Of a DNA stretch of 64,000 nucleotides, positions 8,991-17,891 are shown in pieces. Numbering within the stretch: the stretch's first letter is position 1; each line of letters opens with the position of its first letter. Origin of the DNA: UBA2336 sp965227265 (GTDB lineage: Bacteria > Bacteroidota > Bacteroidia > Cytophagales > Cyclobacteriaceae); the NCBI GenBank assembly GCA_965227265.1, contig OZ245738.1, positions 2,108,001 to 2,172,000 on the forward strand, in the 5' to 3' direction. The notes beneath the pieces are model-generated. The model was not told the origin of the DNA. It saw nothing but the letters and a program-made list of their open reading frames with translations, and did no database searches. The translations under genes were made by a program, and so were the position numbers.

Positions 8991-9929
8991 ATGACCAAAA
9001 ACCCTTTACTTAAGTGTCTATTCGTATTTTTTGCGCTTTTGGCCACCGTATCAGTCCACGCGCAGGAAGTTCATTCGCTCGGTCTCTTCACCGGAATTGC
9101 AGTTCCATACACCTGGGATAATGGTATCCATCAGGATCCACGCTACCGCGACCGCTTTGATATTAAGTTCTCTCCCATCGGACTTCACTATGGTGTAGAT
9201 AAAGAAGGTTATGGATTCATGCTTGATCCGAGTGTGATCCACATTGGCCAGAACTACAACGTTATTAAAAATACAGGCGGTGAGCTTGGCCTGCGCAGAA
9301 TCGATCTAACCTATGTTCAGGTTCCGTTAAGCCTGAAAGTTCACATCATCGATATGTCATTTTTCAAAGTAAGCTTTGTAACCGGAATCGGGGTTGGGTT
9401 TTTACTGGACGGTAAGGAAACCATGCGGCACGATGCAGGTCGACTAACCTTTCCGAAAGAAATGACGGGCGAACCAGAGTCAACTCAAGCAGAAGAATTT
9501 GAAACGATCTACTCGCAATTCGTAGAAGAAGTTACGTATGACGGTGTAGTGATGTTTAAAGTTCCGGAAACTAAGATATCAAACACGAAAGACTTCCAGA
9601 AATTTCAAGTGTTTGGCAGCATCGGCTTCCGGTCTGACTGGGACTTTAGCGAGAACTGGCGTGCATCGTTTGATCTTCGGGGAAACATTGGCATTCTTGA
9701 ACCACGTACCGCGGAGTATACGAACCGGGTTAAAAACTATGAAGCGCTGTATGATATTTACGGAGCGCGAAGAGATCTTTTTCTATCGTTAACGTTTGGA
9801 ATTGCCCGCACCTTAACGATTGAACATCGTGAAAAAGAAGCCAAGAAAAAGAAGCACTACGAAAACAAGCCCCGCAGGCCGGCTAAATATCCTTGGCCAA
9901 AGCCCCGCAACAGAAAACCGAAAGGTTAA
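8991..9929 (+). CDS. Outer-membrane beta-barrel protein (PorT-like)
   Basis: 312 aa, signal peptide cleaved after SVHAQ. Alternating hydrophobic strands with aromatic ends (SLGLFTGIAVPYTW, FKVSFVTGIGVGFLL, FQVFGSIGFRSDW, FLSLTFGIARTLTI) fit an 8-stranded OMP_b-brl barrel. The last ~30 residues are very rich in Lys, Arg and Pro, an unusual tail for a barrel that normally ends in an aromatic residue. It is the last chromosomal gene before the small cassette array, and may have been intact before the array arrived. Confidence 0.75.
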   Translation: MTKNPLLKCLFVFFALLATVSVHAQEVHSLGLFTGIAVPYTWDNGIHQDPRYRDRFDIKFSPIGLHYGVDKEGYGFMLDPSVIHIGQNYNVIKNTGGELGLRRIDLTYVQVPLSLKVHIIDMSFFKVSFVTGIGVGFLLDGKETMRHDAGRLTFPKEMTGEPESTQAEEFETIYSQFVEEVTYDGVVMFKVPETKISNTKDFQKFQVFGSIGFRSDWDFSENWRASFDLRGNIGILEPRTAEYTNRVKNYEALYDIYGARRDLFLSLTFGIARTLTIEHREKEAKKKKHYENKPRRPAKYPWPKPRNRKPKG

Positions 9930-9961
9930 TTAGCGGTTGTAATAGAGAGATATAAGACATA

Positions 9962-9983
9962 TTGTGGCTTATAGCCAGACGTT
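9962..9983 (+). repeat. Half-site at the left end of the small cassette array
   Basis: The segment GTGGCTTATAGCCAGACGTT matches only the right half of the cassette sites and lacks the AAC left arm. It closely resembles the recombinase-proximal half-site at 49402-49421 (GTGGCCTATATCCGGACGTT). It marks the first insertion point of this array and is a candidate attI-like site or its relic. Confidence 0.65.
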
Positions 9984-10012
9984 GTAGGTAAGGCGGTGGA
10001 CAAATCCAAATC

Positions 10013-10579
10013 ATGAAGACAATTCTGACAACCATTTTAATCATTATCACTTGTCTGACTCAGACTTTTGGACAAACCTCTAAGTATGATTTCGCGAAAG
10101 AAGTTTTTAAGAAGGAATATAAAAAGCAAAAGCTTGAGAGGTTTAGTGGACAAGTTGGACAAATTAACCAAAACACTTTCCGTTACGGTGACAAAGTTCT
10201 TAGTGTGGACACAGAAGACAGTCGACTTCTTGCTATATTCTCTGATGGCATTTTTCATCCTGACATCATCGACAAAAGTCCGGCAACTAAACCGCTGACA
10301 AAGGTTCAGTTGGACACTCTTACGGAAAGTGAGCAGGTCTTTTATAACTTAGCCCGCAACGACAGCACAACAATTGGAAACCTTGAAGAACTCGAAAAAC
10401 TAAATCCTGACTCAAAAACAAAACGATTCGTATTCTGGCTTTATCGAAAGGGAATGATGAATCCGACAGAGTGCTATTTTGAGTTATATAATGACAAAGG
10501 AACTAAGGACATGACAGTTGGAGAATTTATTAAAAACTCCAAATTGACATTTTATCATAGGGGGACCATAATAATTTGA
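10013..10579 (+). CDS. Cassette A: secreted protein of unknown function
   Basis: 188 aa with a signal peptide (hydrophobic run rich in Ile/Thr, cleavage near TFGQ). The mature part is mixed alpha/beta and charged, with no motif I recognise; a Lys-rich helix (VFKKEYKKQKLERF) follows the signal. It fills its cassette and starts 32 bp after the GTT core. AT-richer than the chromosomal genes next to it. Confidence 0.75.
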   Translation: MKTILTTILIIITCLTQTFGQTSKYDFAKEVFKKEYKKQKLERFSGQVGQINQNTFRYGDKVLSVDTEDSRLLAIFSDGIFHPDIIDKSPATKPLTKVQLDTLTESEQVFYNLARNDSTTIGNLEELEKLNPDSKTKRFVFWLYRKGMMNPTECYFELYNDKGTKDMTVGEFIKNSKLTFYHRGTIII

Positions 10580-10605
10580 GGACGGTGGACAACCGCCCTA
10601 CCTAC

Positions 10606-10686
10606 AACGAAATGTATAATCCATGGCGCTGATAAGGAGGGCGTTTTTTTATTTTTGCTCAGCGCCACGGCTTATACATAAACGTT
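10606..10686 (+). repeat. Cassette site A (attC-like)
   Basis: 81 bp from AAC to GTT. Inner stem ATGTATAA...CATGGCGCTGA pairs with TCAGCGCCA...TTATACAT with the shared A.C mismatch. The bases before it (CCGCCCTACCTACAAC) are complementary to the start of cassette A at 9981 except for one base. Contains TATTTTTG, a match to the Bacteroidota -7 element. Confidence 0.85.
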
Positions 10687-10706
10687 AGGCGGAAGCTTTT
10701 AAAAAA

Positions 10707-11309
10707 ATGACGTACAAAACAATCGGAGTTCTCGGAATACTGACAACTATCTTTTTTGCGGCTGGTTTTATCGGACTATTTATTATAAACCGTCAGGCCT
10801 ATGAAGAGTTCAATAATTTCAACATATGCGGTTTCAATCTAGACGGAATGCCTGGGGAGAATTGGATAAAAACAAGCTACATAATTGTCGGACTTCTTAA
10901 TACCATTATTTTAATTGGACTTTTTAGATTATCGGACAATAAATCAATAATTGTTGTAGGGAAAATATTATTATTAATTAGTGGTGTGACCTGGACAACA
11001 CTTGGACTTATTAATTACGACTTAAATTCAGACTTTGGAAATCACTTATTGGCCCAACGAACAATTGCAATACTGACGGCTGGAATTTTCGGACTCATTA
11101 TCATTGGAGCAGAGATTGAGAAAATTACCTCCGACAATTTTTTAAAATATTATACATTATTGACTGGCGGCACGATATTGACAATAAGTATCTTAAGCAT
11201 ATTTGTCTTCTGGGACGAGTCTTGGGTACGAACAAATATTTCAGTGATTATTTATTTTATGTGGTTTACAGTGTTCGGACTAAGAATAATGAAAAAAGCC
11301 AGTGCCTGA
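10707..11309 (+). CDS. Cassette B: DUF998-like membrane protein
   Basis: 200 aa with six hydrophobic segments and short loops. The conserved-looking loop NICGFNLDGMPGENW lies after the first segment. Size and topology fit DUF998-type integral membrane proteins, whose role is unknown. It starts 23 bp after the GTT core of site A. The last codons lie inside the arm of site B, so gene and site evolved as one unit. Confidence 0.75.
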   Translation: MTYKTIGVLGILTTIFFAAGFIGLFIINRQAYEEFNNFNICGFNLDGMPGENWIKTSYIIVGLLNTIILIGLFRLSDNKSIIVVGKILLLISGVTWTTLGLINYDLNSDFGNHLLAQRTIAILTAGIFGLIIIGAEIEKITSDNFLKYYTLLTGGTILTISILSIFVFWDESWVRTNISVIIYFMWFTVFGLRIMKKASA

Positions 11310-11380
11310 CAAAGGCTGTAATGCATTGCCTTTATTTTGATTATTTTATTTTGGAAAGCAACAGCTTATAGCCAAACGTT
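11308..11380 (+). repeat. Cassette site B (attC-like)
   Basis: 73 bp. The left core is GAC rather than AAC, a one-base drift. Inner arms GGCTGTAATGCATTG and CAACAGCTTATAGCC pair with the A.C mismatch kept. The outer arm (GCCTGAC) still pairs with the cassette B start GTTAGGC through a G-T pair. Confidence 0.75.
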
Positions 11381-11395
11381 AGCGGCAATTCAACA

Positions 11396-11971
11396 ATGAC
11401 AAAAAACTCCACAACATTAATTTTACTTGGCACAATGTTTTGGGTGGTGGGGTTTGTATTGGCAGGTATTGTCATTTATCCGTATGCATTTATTGGGATC
11501 TATCTTGGGCCACCCTTACTATTTCTAGGGATTATTGGTTGGTTTAAAAATTATAAACGCCTCAACAACAGATTTCCTAACCCTATTCGGTCGTTCAGGA
11601 TAACGAGAGAAAACTATGATGGTTTCTTAGCGAATCATAGAGCAATGATGGACTATTTATTAAATCACTTACTTGAGTTCTGGACATTGTGTATTCTTTT
11701 TTGGATTGTCTTAAGTTTCATTGGAATTCCTGCTTTTAAAAGCTCTAAAATATTTAAGACAGTAACGGAATATGTTGAAAATGACCAAACATTAAAAGAC
11801 AAAATTGGTGAGATTCAATATTATGGTTTTCTAGTTTCTGGTAAATCCTCATCAAACGGACAAGGTGACGTGTCCTTTTCTATTATTGGACAAAAGGAAA
11901 CCGTTAAAGCGTGGGCGAAAATCGAGAATATTGACGGGCAAAGTCAAGTTGTCGAAATGACCTATCACTGA
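11396..11971 (+). CDS. Cassette C: membrane protein with Coa1-like C-terminus
   Basis: 191 aa. Two membrane segments near the N-terminus (residues ~8-50), a cytoplasmic stretch, a third segment around LCILFWIVLSFIGIPAF, then a ~70-residue soluble domain (TVTEYVENDQTLKDKIG...GKGQGDVSFSII-like, WAKIEN, QVVEMTYH). The last part resembles the short alpha/beta domain of cytochrome-oxidase assembly factor Coa1 and related proteins; that link is tentative. Confidence 0.7.
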   Translation: MTKNSTTLILLGTMFWVVGFVLAGIVIYPYAFIGIYLGPPLLFLGIIGWFKNYKRLNNRFPNPIRSFRITRENYDGFLANHRAMMDYLLNHLLEFWTLCILFWIVLSFIGIPAFKSSKIFKTVTEYVENDQTLKDKIGEIQYYGFLVSGKSSSNGQGDVSFSIIGQKETVKAWAKIENIDGQSQVVEMTYH

Positions 11972-11980
11972 ACAGCCACT

Positions 11981-12015
11981 AACAAATCTATAAGCCATTT
12001 TAAAGCCACACGACC
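11981..12015 (+). repeat. Truncated cassette site C
   Basis: Starts as a normal site (AACAAATCTATAAGCCATTTT) and its outer arm CAGCCACTAAC pairs with the cassette C start, but the right half with TTATAG...ACGTT is missing and the next gene begins at once. A deletion joined this half-site to the following gene. Confidence 0.7.
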
Positions 12016-12546
12016 ATGACAATAAGAACCTTCTGGACAATTTTTATAAAAATTTTAGGTATCTGGTTAGTACTGGGTAGCGTAACAGTTATACCGCAAT
12101 TTGTTATGACATTCTTTTCGGTAGGCTCAAATGATACCGCACAAGGTTTTGCACTGGCAGCAGCACTTCTACTACTGACCATTGGAATTTACATTTTCAT
12201 ATTACGACTTTTCGTTTTCAAGACAGCCTGGCTTATTGATAAATTACACCTTGACAAAGGTTTTAACGAAGAAAAAATTGACGTAAATGTTCAGCTTTCA
12301 ACCGTATTGACGGTGACCACCATTGTTCTTGGCGGGCTAATGTTGGTTGAAAGCCTACCACAACTTTGTAAGCAGATTTTTGAGTTTTTTCAACAGAAAA
12401 ATATGTTTAGCGAAACCCCGACATCAGGGTGGATAATTTTTCATTTCGTACAAGCTATACTAGGCTATTTACTAATGACAAACAGCAAACAAGTTGTTGA
12501 ATTCATACATAAGCAACCCGTAAAACAAAATGACAATAACGAATAA
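12016..12546 (+). CDS. Cassette D remnant: four-segment membrane protein
   Basis: 176 aa with four hydrophobic segments: residues ~10-33, ~40-62, ~95-117 and ~140-157, with charged loops (DKLHLDKGFNEEKID). No family recognised. The frame looks intact although both cassette ends around it are eroded: no GTT start core is seen, and only a fragment of a site overlaps the 3' end. Possibly still expressed from upstream. Confidence 0.65.
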   Translation: MTIRTFWTIFIKILGIWLVLGSVTVIPQFVMTFFSVGSNDTAQGFALAAALLLLTIGIYIFILRLFVFKTAWLIDKLHLDKGFNEEKIDVNVQLSTVLTVTTIVLGGLMLVESLPQLCKQIFEFFQQKNMFSETPTSGWIIFHFVQAILGYLLMTNSKQVVEFIHKQPVKQNDNNE

Positions 12547-12556
12547 GTCATTTGCC
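12542..12556 (+). repeat. Eroded fragment of a cassette site
   Basis: AATAAGTCATTTGCCT matches the left inner arm of sites such as 55796-55871 and 58519-58594 (TATAAGTCATTTGCCTT). The rest is gone, and the DoxX-like stop codon (- strand) follows directly at 12557. Confidence 0.6.
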
Positions 12557-13846
12557 TCACCGATTGTACGGATACTCATTGATCCAATGGAAGCCGCGTT
12601 TCATTAATCTGAAATCCTTTGCCGACCTTATATCACACAAAATCGAAACGGAATCTTTTTTGATGGTTCCGGTTAGCAGGAATTTTCGGTCCTCCAGTAT
12701 CTGGTACTTCAGGTAACATTTATTATTTGTATCCAGTGCCTGCTTGAGATAGATTGTTTGTAAGACTGTATCCACAGAAATGGTATACGTACGAAGCGTA
12801 TCATTCAGGAATTTAATACCAGCAAAACCCGGCCGGTTGCTCACTCCCAAATATCTCCAATAGGTTGAGTCGGTAATCAGCGGTGGAAGCGTATCATTAT
12901 TCACCACAAATGTTTTAACGTTATAAAGACCGGATAAGGGTGGCCTGGGTGCATGCTCTCCATACACGCTCGAGGATTGAATTGTTAAAATAGTTCCATA
13001 AACAAGTACGTAGGCCAGTAGAATATATTTGAAAGCGTACCCGGTGATCTTTACCCATTTTCGTTTGAACACAGGCTGTTGCCTGACCGGCAACGCTATT
13101 GCTTCTCCGGTGAAAAAGAATTTAAACAATCTTTTTATATCCGGCAGCAAAAGGAACACCGTGAGCATTACCAACGCGGTGGATACTATTTTAACAGGAA
13201 CATCGTAGAAATAATTAACAGCCATCACATTGGAGGTTGTCATCAAGGTGATGATAGCCCCTGCCGTTACGGTCCTTCGGAATAACAACAATATCGCAGC
13301 AACTTCTGCAAACCCCATAAACATATTATACCCTTTCGAGAAACCCAGGAAAGTCCACGCCAATCCCATCGGAGATGAATTTCCGTACGGCTGTAAGAGC
13401 CTGGCGATTGTGGGTGATGGGAATTGAAGCTTGATCACCTTAATCATACCATAACTAAAGAGCATAAGCCCGACATAAAATCGTACCGCAACGGTCAACC
13501 AATAGTAAAGCGTTGAATAGTTCTTCCGGTTACGGTCAAGCAATGTCCAGAGAATTGTTCCGGTTACCGAAACACAAAAAATCGTGAAGAGGATAACATA
13601 ATCATACGTGGTGTCTCCGCTGCCATTGGTGAACACGGTAATGTCGTATGATAAATGCAGGATGTGCTTTCCAACCCACGGTATAAATATTTGCATGAGC
13701 TTGTCCGGATACTCCATGACATATCCAAAAAATGGATACGCGCCATTGTTGACGAACAGGATAAACAAGCCAAGTCCAAAAAAAGAAAAGCGAAAAGCAA
13801 TTTTTTCAAGTGACGACCAGGACGGTTGTTGAAGGGAGTTTTCCAT
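12557..13846 (-). CDS. DoxX-like integral membrane protein
   Basis: 429 aa from ATG 13846 (MENSLQQP...). Several hydrophobic segments with a DoxX-like core (VGLMLFSYGMIKVIKLQFPSPT, GYNMFMGFAEVAAILLLFRRTVTAGAIITL) in the first ~300 residues, then a ~130-residue soluble domain with YNVKTFVVNNDTLPPL and SILCDIRS. This layout is common in Bacteroidota, where the protein is annotated DoxX-like or hypothetical. The stop codon touches the cassette-site fragment at 12556, so the array inserted right at the 3' end without damaging the gene. Confidence 0.75.
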   Translation of the reverse strand: MENSLQQPSWSSLEKIAFRFSFFGLGLFILFVNNGAYPFFGYVMEYPDKLMQIFIPWVGKHILHLSYDITVFTNGSGDTTYDYVILFTIFCVSVTGTILWTLLDRNRKNYSTLYYWLTVAVRFYVGLMLFSYGMIKVIKLQFPSPTIARLLQPYGNSSPMGLAWTFLGFSKGYNMFMGFAEVAAILLLFRRTVTAGAIITLMTTSNVMAVNYFYDVPVKIVSTALVMLTVFLLLPDIKRLFKFFFTGEAIALPVRQQPVFKRKWVKITGYAFKYILLAYVLVYGTILTIQSSSVYGEHAPRPPLSGLYNVKTFVVNNDTLPPLITDSTYWRYLGVSNRPGFAGIKFLNDTLRTYTISVDTVLQTIYLKQALDTNNKCYLKYQILEDRKFLLTGTIKKDSVSILCDIRSAKDFRLMKRGFHWINEYPYNR

Positions 13847-14112
13847 AGGGATGGGTTTGCTCAAAAATAGGAGTTCTATCCATACGGGTAAATACTCCAA
13901 AATGGTTCAGTGAATTTGATCTTACACTTTGTTTTTAAAAAATATGTTGTGAACATAGATCAGACTTACATCGTATTCATCTAACCTGTTCTTCAGGTAA
14001 TAAAAAATGCGTTTTCCTTTCGCAAGCATGGCTTTTTTGAATTAAAATATTCCTTGCAATAGCACGTATTTAGCCTTCTCTTAATTAATTTGTCAGTTGG
14101 TTTTAATCCATT

Positions 14113-15612
14113 ATGCCGAACAAAACGAAAACCCTCGTTCCGAAAACGGATGTTACCCTGATCGGGGCGGGAATTATGAGCGCCACCCTGGGCATCATCC
14201 TGAAAGAGCTCAATCCTGACATCACCATCCAGATCTTCGAAAAGCTCGATCAGCCCGGATTGGAAAGCTCAGACGCCTGGAACAATGCCGGCACAGGTCA
14301 CTCCGCTTTTTGTGAGCTGAACTATACTCCGCAGAAAGCAGATGGCAGCATTGATATCTCAAAAGCCATCAAGATCTGCCAGGACTATGAAGTATCGCGC
14401 GAATTCTGGGCTTACCTGGTAGAGAAAGGATATGTTAAAAATCCTTCTACATTCATTCAACCCGTGCCGCATATAAGCTTTGTGTGGGGAAAAGAAAATG
14501 TAGATTATTTGAACAAGCGTTACCAGTCGTTGACAAACAATAATTTGTTCAAGGGTATGCTATACACCGAAGACCGGGAGGTTGTTAACGCGTGGGCACC
14601 GCTTATCATGAATCAACGCGATGCGAAAACACCGGTAGCCGCTACGAATATGAGCATGGGTACCGATGTAAATTTCGGATCGCTTACGCGGCAGATGATT
14701 AATACGCTGGTATCAATGCCGGGTGTAACCATTCATTATAATATTGAAGTTGAAGATATTGATCCCTACAAGAAAGGCGGGTGGCTTGTGGAGACTAAAA
14801 ATGTGATCAGCGGGTATGAAGAAGACTGTGTTTCCAAATTTGTTTTTCTCGGAGCAGGCGGAGCTACGTTACATTTATTGAAAAACGCTGAAATAAAAGA
14901 ACGTAAAGGTTATGGCGGGTTCCCGGTGAGTGGACTATGGCTGAAGTGCAACAATGAAGCGTTAATCAAACAGCATAACGCAAAGGTTTACGGTAAGGCT
15001 TCAGTTGGCGCACCTCCCATGTCTGTACCGCACGTTGACACGCGCATGATCGATGGAAAAAAAGAATTGTTGTTCGGACCTTTTGCCGGATTTTCCACGC
15101 GATTTCTCAAAACCGGTTCACGACTTGACCTGGCGAAATCATTCCGCATGGATAATGTTTTGCCGATGATCTCCGCAGGGTTAAGAAATGTTCCGCTTAC
15201 GCGATACCTGATTGAACAAGTTCGGCTCACGCACGATGATCGTATAGAAGCCTTACAAGAATATGTGCCTTCGGCAAAGAAGGATGACTGGGAACTGAAG
15301 CAAGCAGGCCAGCGCGTCCAGGTTATCAAGAAAGATGAAGGTATGCGGGGTAAGCTTGAGTTTGGAACCGAAGCTGTTGTAGCATCAGACGGAAGTGTAG
15401 CCGCTTTACTCGGTGCATCACCAGGCGCATCTACTGCAGCGGCCATTATGTTTGATATCCTTCCGAGGTGTTTCAAAAAAGAAAGTAAGTCTGAAGCCTG
15501 GCAAGCGAAGCTAAAAGAAATGTCACCTTCCTTTGGTATTGCGCTTTCTAAAGATGAAGCCCAGGTACACGCTACGCGAAAAAGAACCAATAGAATTTTA
15601 GGATTGGGGTAA
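14113..15612 (+). CDS. mqo: Malate:quinone oxidoreductase
   Basis: 499 aa, the usual Mqo length. FAD-binding GxGxxS motif LIGAGIMSATLG at residue ~17, then IFEKLDQPGLESSDAWNNAGTGHSAFCELNYTP, FVFLGAGGATLHLL, GGFPVSGLWL and a C-terminal LLGASPGASTAAAIM, all Mqo hallmarks. This membrane-bound flavoenzyme oxidises malate to oxaloacetate and passes electrons to the quinone pool, here menaquinone made by the operon at 33208-38454. Monocistronic; ~260 bp without genes lie upstream. Confidence 0.97.
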   Translation: MPNKTKTLVPKTDVTLIGAGIMSATLGIILKELNPDITIQIFEKLDQPGLESSDAWNNAGTGHSAFCELNYTPQKADGSIDISKAIKICQDYEVSREFWAYLVEKGYVKNPSTFIQPVPHISFVWGKENVDYLNKRYQSLTNNNLFKGMLYTEDREVVNAWAPLIMNQRDAKTPVAATNMSMGTDVNFGSLTRQMINTLVSMPGVTIHYNIEVEDIDPYKKGGWLVETKNVISGYEEDCVSKFVFLGAGGATLHLLKNAEIKERKGYGGFPVSGLWLKCNNEALIKQHNAKVYGKASVGAPPMSVPHVDTRMIDGKKELLFGPFAGFSTRFLKTGSRLDLAKSFRMDNVLPMISAGLRNVPLTRYLIEQVRLTHDDRIEALQEYVPSAKKDDWELKQAGQRVQVIKKDEGMRGKLEFGTEAVVASDGSVAALLGASPGASTAAAIMFDILPRCFKKESKSEAWQAKLKEMSPSFGIALSKDEAQVHATRKRTNRILGLG

Positions 15613-15960
15613 CACTTATTTATGCCTTTGGGTTACGTCAGAACACTAACTGCCGGATTTTTTTTGGGGTGTCCTTTTTGGGAGCACTTCTCTTCTTGCC
15701 AATCTTATTCGCGTTAGGAATACCTGCCTGACTGGAGTCTAGCTGTTGAATTTAAGTACATAACAGCACTTACTCATTAAGGGAAGCGAACCTTCATTAA
15801 GCTGCTTTCTGATACCTTTTGGCAATCCCGAAAGGAGTTTGTCGGACAATTTTCAATAAAACATACATCCCTGGCGAAACATTCGTATTAAGCATTAACT
15901 TAGGTTAACCTAATCCTGAATCCATATTTCACCCGCAAAAAACTTGTGAATACATAGGTT
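15613..15960. other. Intergenic stretch with a perfect 14-bp palindrome
   Basis: No open frame or RNA gene seen. The most notable item is TTAGGTTAACCTAA at 15900-15913, a perfect palindrome 47 bp before the REC-kinase gene, placed where an operator would sit. No clear terminator for mqo. Confidence 0.4.
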
Positions 15961-17082
15961 ATGGAAACAGAAAAACTCTTACGGATTCTCATGCTGGAAG
16001 ACAGCGAAGATGATGCTATCCTGATTGGCCGGGTACTGCAGAAAGATAATCTTGCGTTCGTCAAGGAACGTGTGGATACGCGCGAAGAGTTTTACCACGC
16101 AATCCGGGAATTTAAGCCAGACATCATATTATCGGATCATGGATTACCGGGATTCAATTCCATGGAAGCATTAAAGATCAGCCTGCACGAGCGGGCCAAG
16201 ACTCCGTTCATACTAGTTACCGGAACGGTATCAGACGATTATGCCATCTCGTGTATCCGGCAGGGAGCGGATGACTATATTCTTAAATCAAACTTATCGC
16301 GGTTGCCTGCTGCTATCCGGAGCGCCATTAAAAAACGAAAGCTTGAACAGCTCAAGCGCGATGCGCGTCATGCCTTGCGGAAGCAAAACGAGGAGCTGAC
16401 GAAAGTAAACAAGGAGCTTGATAATTTTGTATACAGTGTTTCGCATAACCTGAGAGGTCCGTTAGCATCTGCCATCGGGTTAGTCAATCTGGCGACACAC
16501 GAGAAAAATCTTTCTGAGCTAAACTTTCTCCACAGCATGCTGGGATCAAGCTTGCACAAGCTGGACGAGACCCTGAATGAGATCCTGGAGTATGCAAAGA
16601 ATGCACGGACTGAAGTTCAGTTGGGTGAGATCGACTGGCAATATATACTCGACCATTGCTTCCATAAACTTAATTACCTGGAACAGGATGAAGAGATCAT
16701 GAAAGATTTTGAATTAGCACTTGATGAACCTTTCTTTTCGGATGGCGGGCGTATTACCACGTTACTGATGATCGTGTTGTCCAACGCCTTTCAATACCGG
16801 AATAAAATCTGGCCGGCCCGCGTGTTCATTTCCGTCACGGTATCCGAACAGCACGCTATTCTGCGCATCCAGGATAATGGCGTTGGTATCCCGGCAGCTG
16901 TTCTGCCTAAGGTTTATGAGATGTTCTATCGTGGCACGGAAGATAGCAAGGGTGCAGGCCTCGGCCTCTATATTGCGAAAGAGATCGTTACGAAGCTTAA
17001 CGGTAAAATTTCCGTTACCTCCATTGAAGGCGAAGGTGCTACCGTGCAGATCGTGATCCCGAACGGACTGATTGGAAGATAA
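15961..17082 (+). CDS. Response regulator-histidine kinase hybrid (REC-HisKA-HATPase)
   Basis: 373 aa, no membrane segment. Residues ~5-125 are a receiver domain (MLEDSEDDA acidic pocket, phospho-Asp in ILSDHGLPG, Thr in LVTGT, Lys in DYILKSN). A coiled-coil linker (NEELTKVNKELDNF) leads to the HisKA box SVSHNLRGPL with the phospho-His, and the HATPase domain shows N (VLSNAFQY), G1 (IQDNGVGIP) and G2 (GAGLGLYIAKEI). REC before kinase means the kinase is probably itself switched by an upstream phosphodonor. No separate output regulator is adjacent. Confidence 0.93.
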   Translation: METEKLLRILMLEDSEDDAILIGRVLQKDNLAFVKERVDTREEFYHAIREFKPDIILSDHGLPGFNSMEALKISLHERAKTPFILVTGTVSDDYAISCIRQGADDYILKSNLSRLPAAIRSAIKKRKLEQLKRDARHALRKQNEELTKVNKELDNFVYSVSHNLRGPLASAIGLVNLATHEKNLSELNFLHSMLGSSLHKLDETLNEILEYAKNARTEVQLGEIDWQYILDHCFHKLNYLEQDEEIMKDFELALDEPFFSDGGRITTLLMIVLSNAFQYRNKIWPARVFISVTVSEQHAILRIQDNGVGIPAAVLPKVYEMFYRGTEDSKGAGLGLYIAKEIVTKLNGKISVTSIEGEGATVQIVIPNGLIGR

Positions 17083-17190
17083 CCGGGCTTGACACCGTGG
17101 GCGTTAGCTTCATCGTCTGGAAGGTTGGCTAAACAATAAGCATCGATCAGTCTCGCAGCATTTCAAGTCCATTGGTTGCGCTATACGATG

Positions 17191-17493
17191 CTAGGAAAGA
17201 AAACTGAAAATTACTTTCCACGATGATTTAGGTTCCATCCGTTGTACAGGAACCATACCCCTCACATACGATCGCCCGATTTCCATAATCCAGCTTTCCG
17301 GAACGAGTGCCGGAAATACTTCCTGGCTGTGCGCAACTTCGGGCGGCAACTTAAGTGTACCGTTCGTAAGCTGGATAATAAATTCCTGATCAGGAGCAAT
17401 GGCATGCGAGATGTACTGACCGAGCTCCGGGTTATAGTTTTTGATCCGGGCAATAAGTGTAAGCACACCGGTCTTGTACTGGCTGGTTATCAT
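17191..17493 (-). CDS. Small hypothetical protein
   Basis: 100 aa in an otherwise empty 1 kb region. The composition looks like a real soluble protein (VLTLIARIKNYNPELGQYISHAI, EFIIQLTNGTLKLPPEV, SWIMEIGRSYVRGM) with beta-rich C-terminus, but no family is recognised and no ribosome site is seen. The alternative frames here are less protein-like. Confidence 0.5.
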   Translation of the reverse strand: MITSQYKTGVLTLIARIKNYNPELGQYISHAIAPDQEFIIQLTNGTLKLPPEVAHSQEVFPALVPESWIMEIGRSYVRGMVPVQRMEPKSSWKVIFSFLS

Positions 17494-17891
17494 GTTACGT
17501 GGGGTTGATGATGGGTTGTTAACAGCGCGCTGAAATCAATTCAGTTCACTGCAAGGGTAATAATAGGTTGGTGATTTTAATACGAAGCAGTTGCGCAAAA
17601 GTTGTCGCGGGTAAACATTCCCGGATGTATAAAAAATACGTGTTATAACATTCAACGTTGAAGAGTTTGCAATGCAACCGTTATAGTTGTGCAGAAGGGA
17701 ATATAACTACAGCCGTTAGGGTACTTGTTTGAAATGATTTCAAATTAGTTTCTGCATTGTTATTTGAGAGTGATTCTCCGGTTAGTCAAAAAGTGAACAT
17801 ATTTCCAGAGAGATAACAGGGTTCTCTTGGAATACCCGCCTTTTACGAAGGATGAAGGAAAAACTATCAGGGAACTATAGAGAAAAATATG
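17494..17891. other. Intergenic stretch with clustered palindromes
   Basis: No gene seen. Two perfect palindromes lie back to back: TGTTATAACA (17641-17650) and TTCAACGTTGAA (17651-17662). A third, TTTGAAATGATTTCAAA (17728-17744), has 8-bp arms. They resemble protein-binding sites rather than terminators (no T-run). Confidence 0.35.

Larger units (their letters stand above)
9962..12556 (+). mobile_element. Small integron-like cassette array without recombinase
   Basis: Three cassettes (9981-10683, 10684-11377, 11378 to ~12015) in the same orientation, each starting with GTT and ending in a site whose outer arm is complementary to its own start, then a fourth gene with eroded ends. No recombinase is nearby. 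It lies between the barrel gene and the DoxX-like gene and ends exactly at the DoxX-like stop codon. Site 10606-10686 differs only slightly from site 57833-57913 of the main array. Confidence 0.75.
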
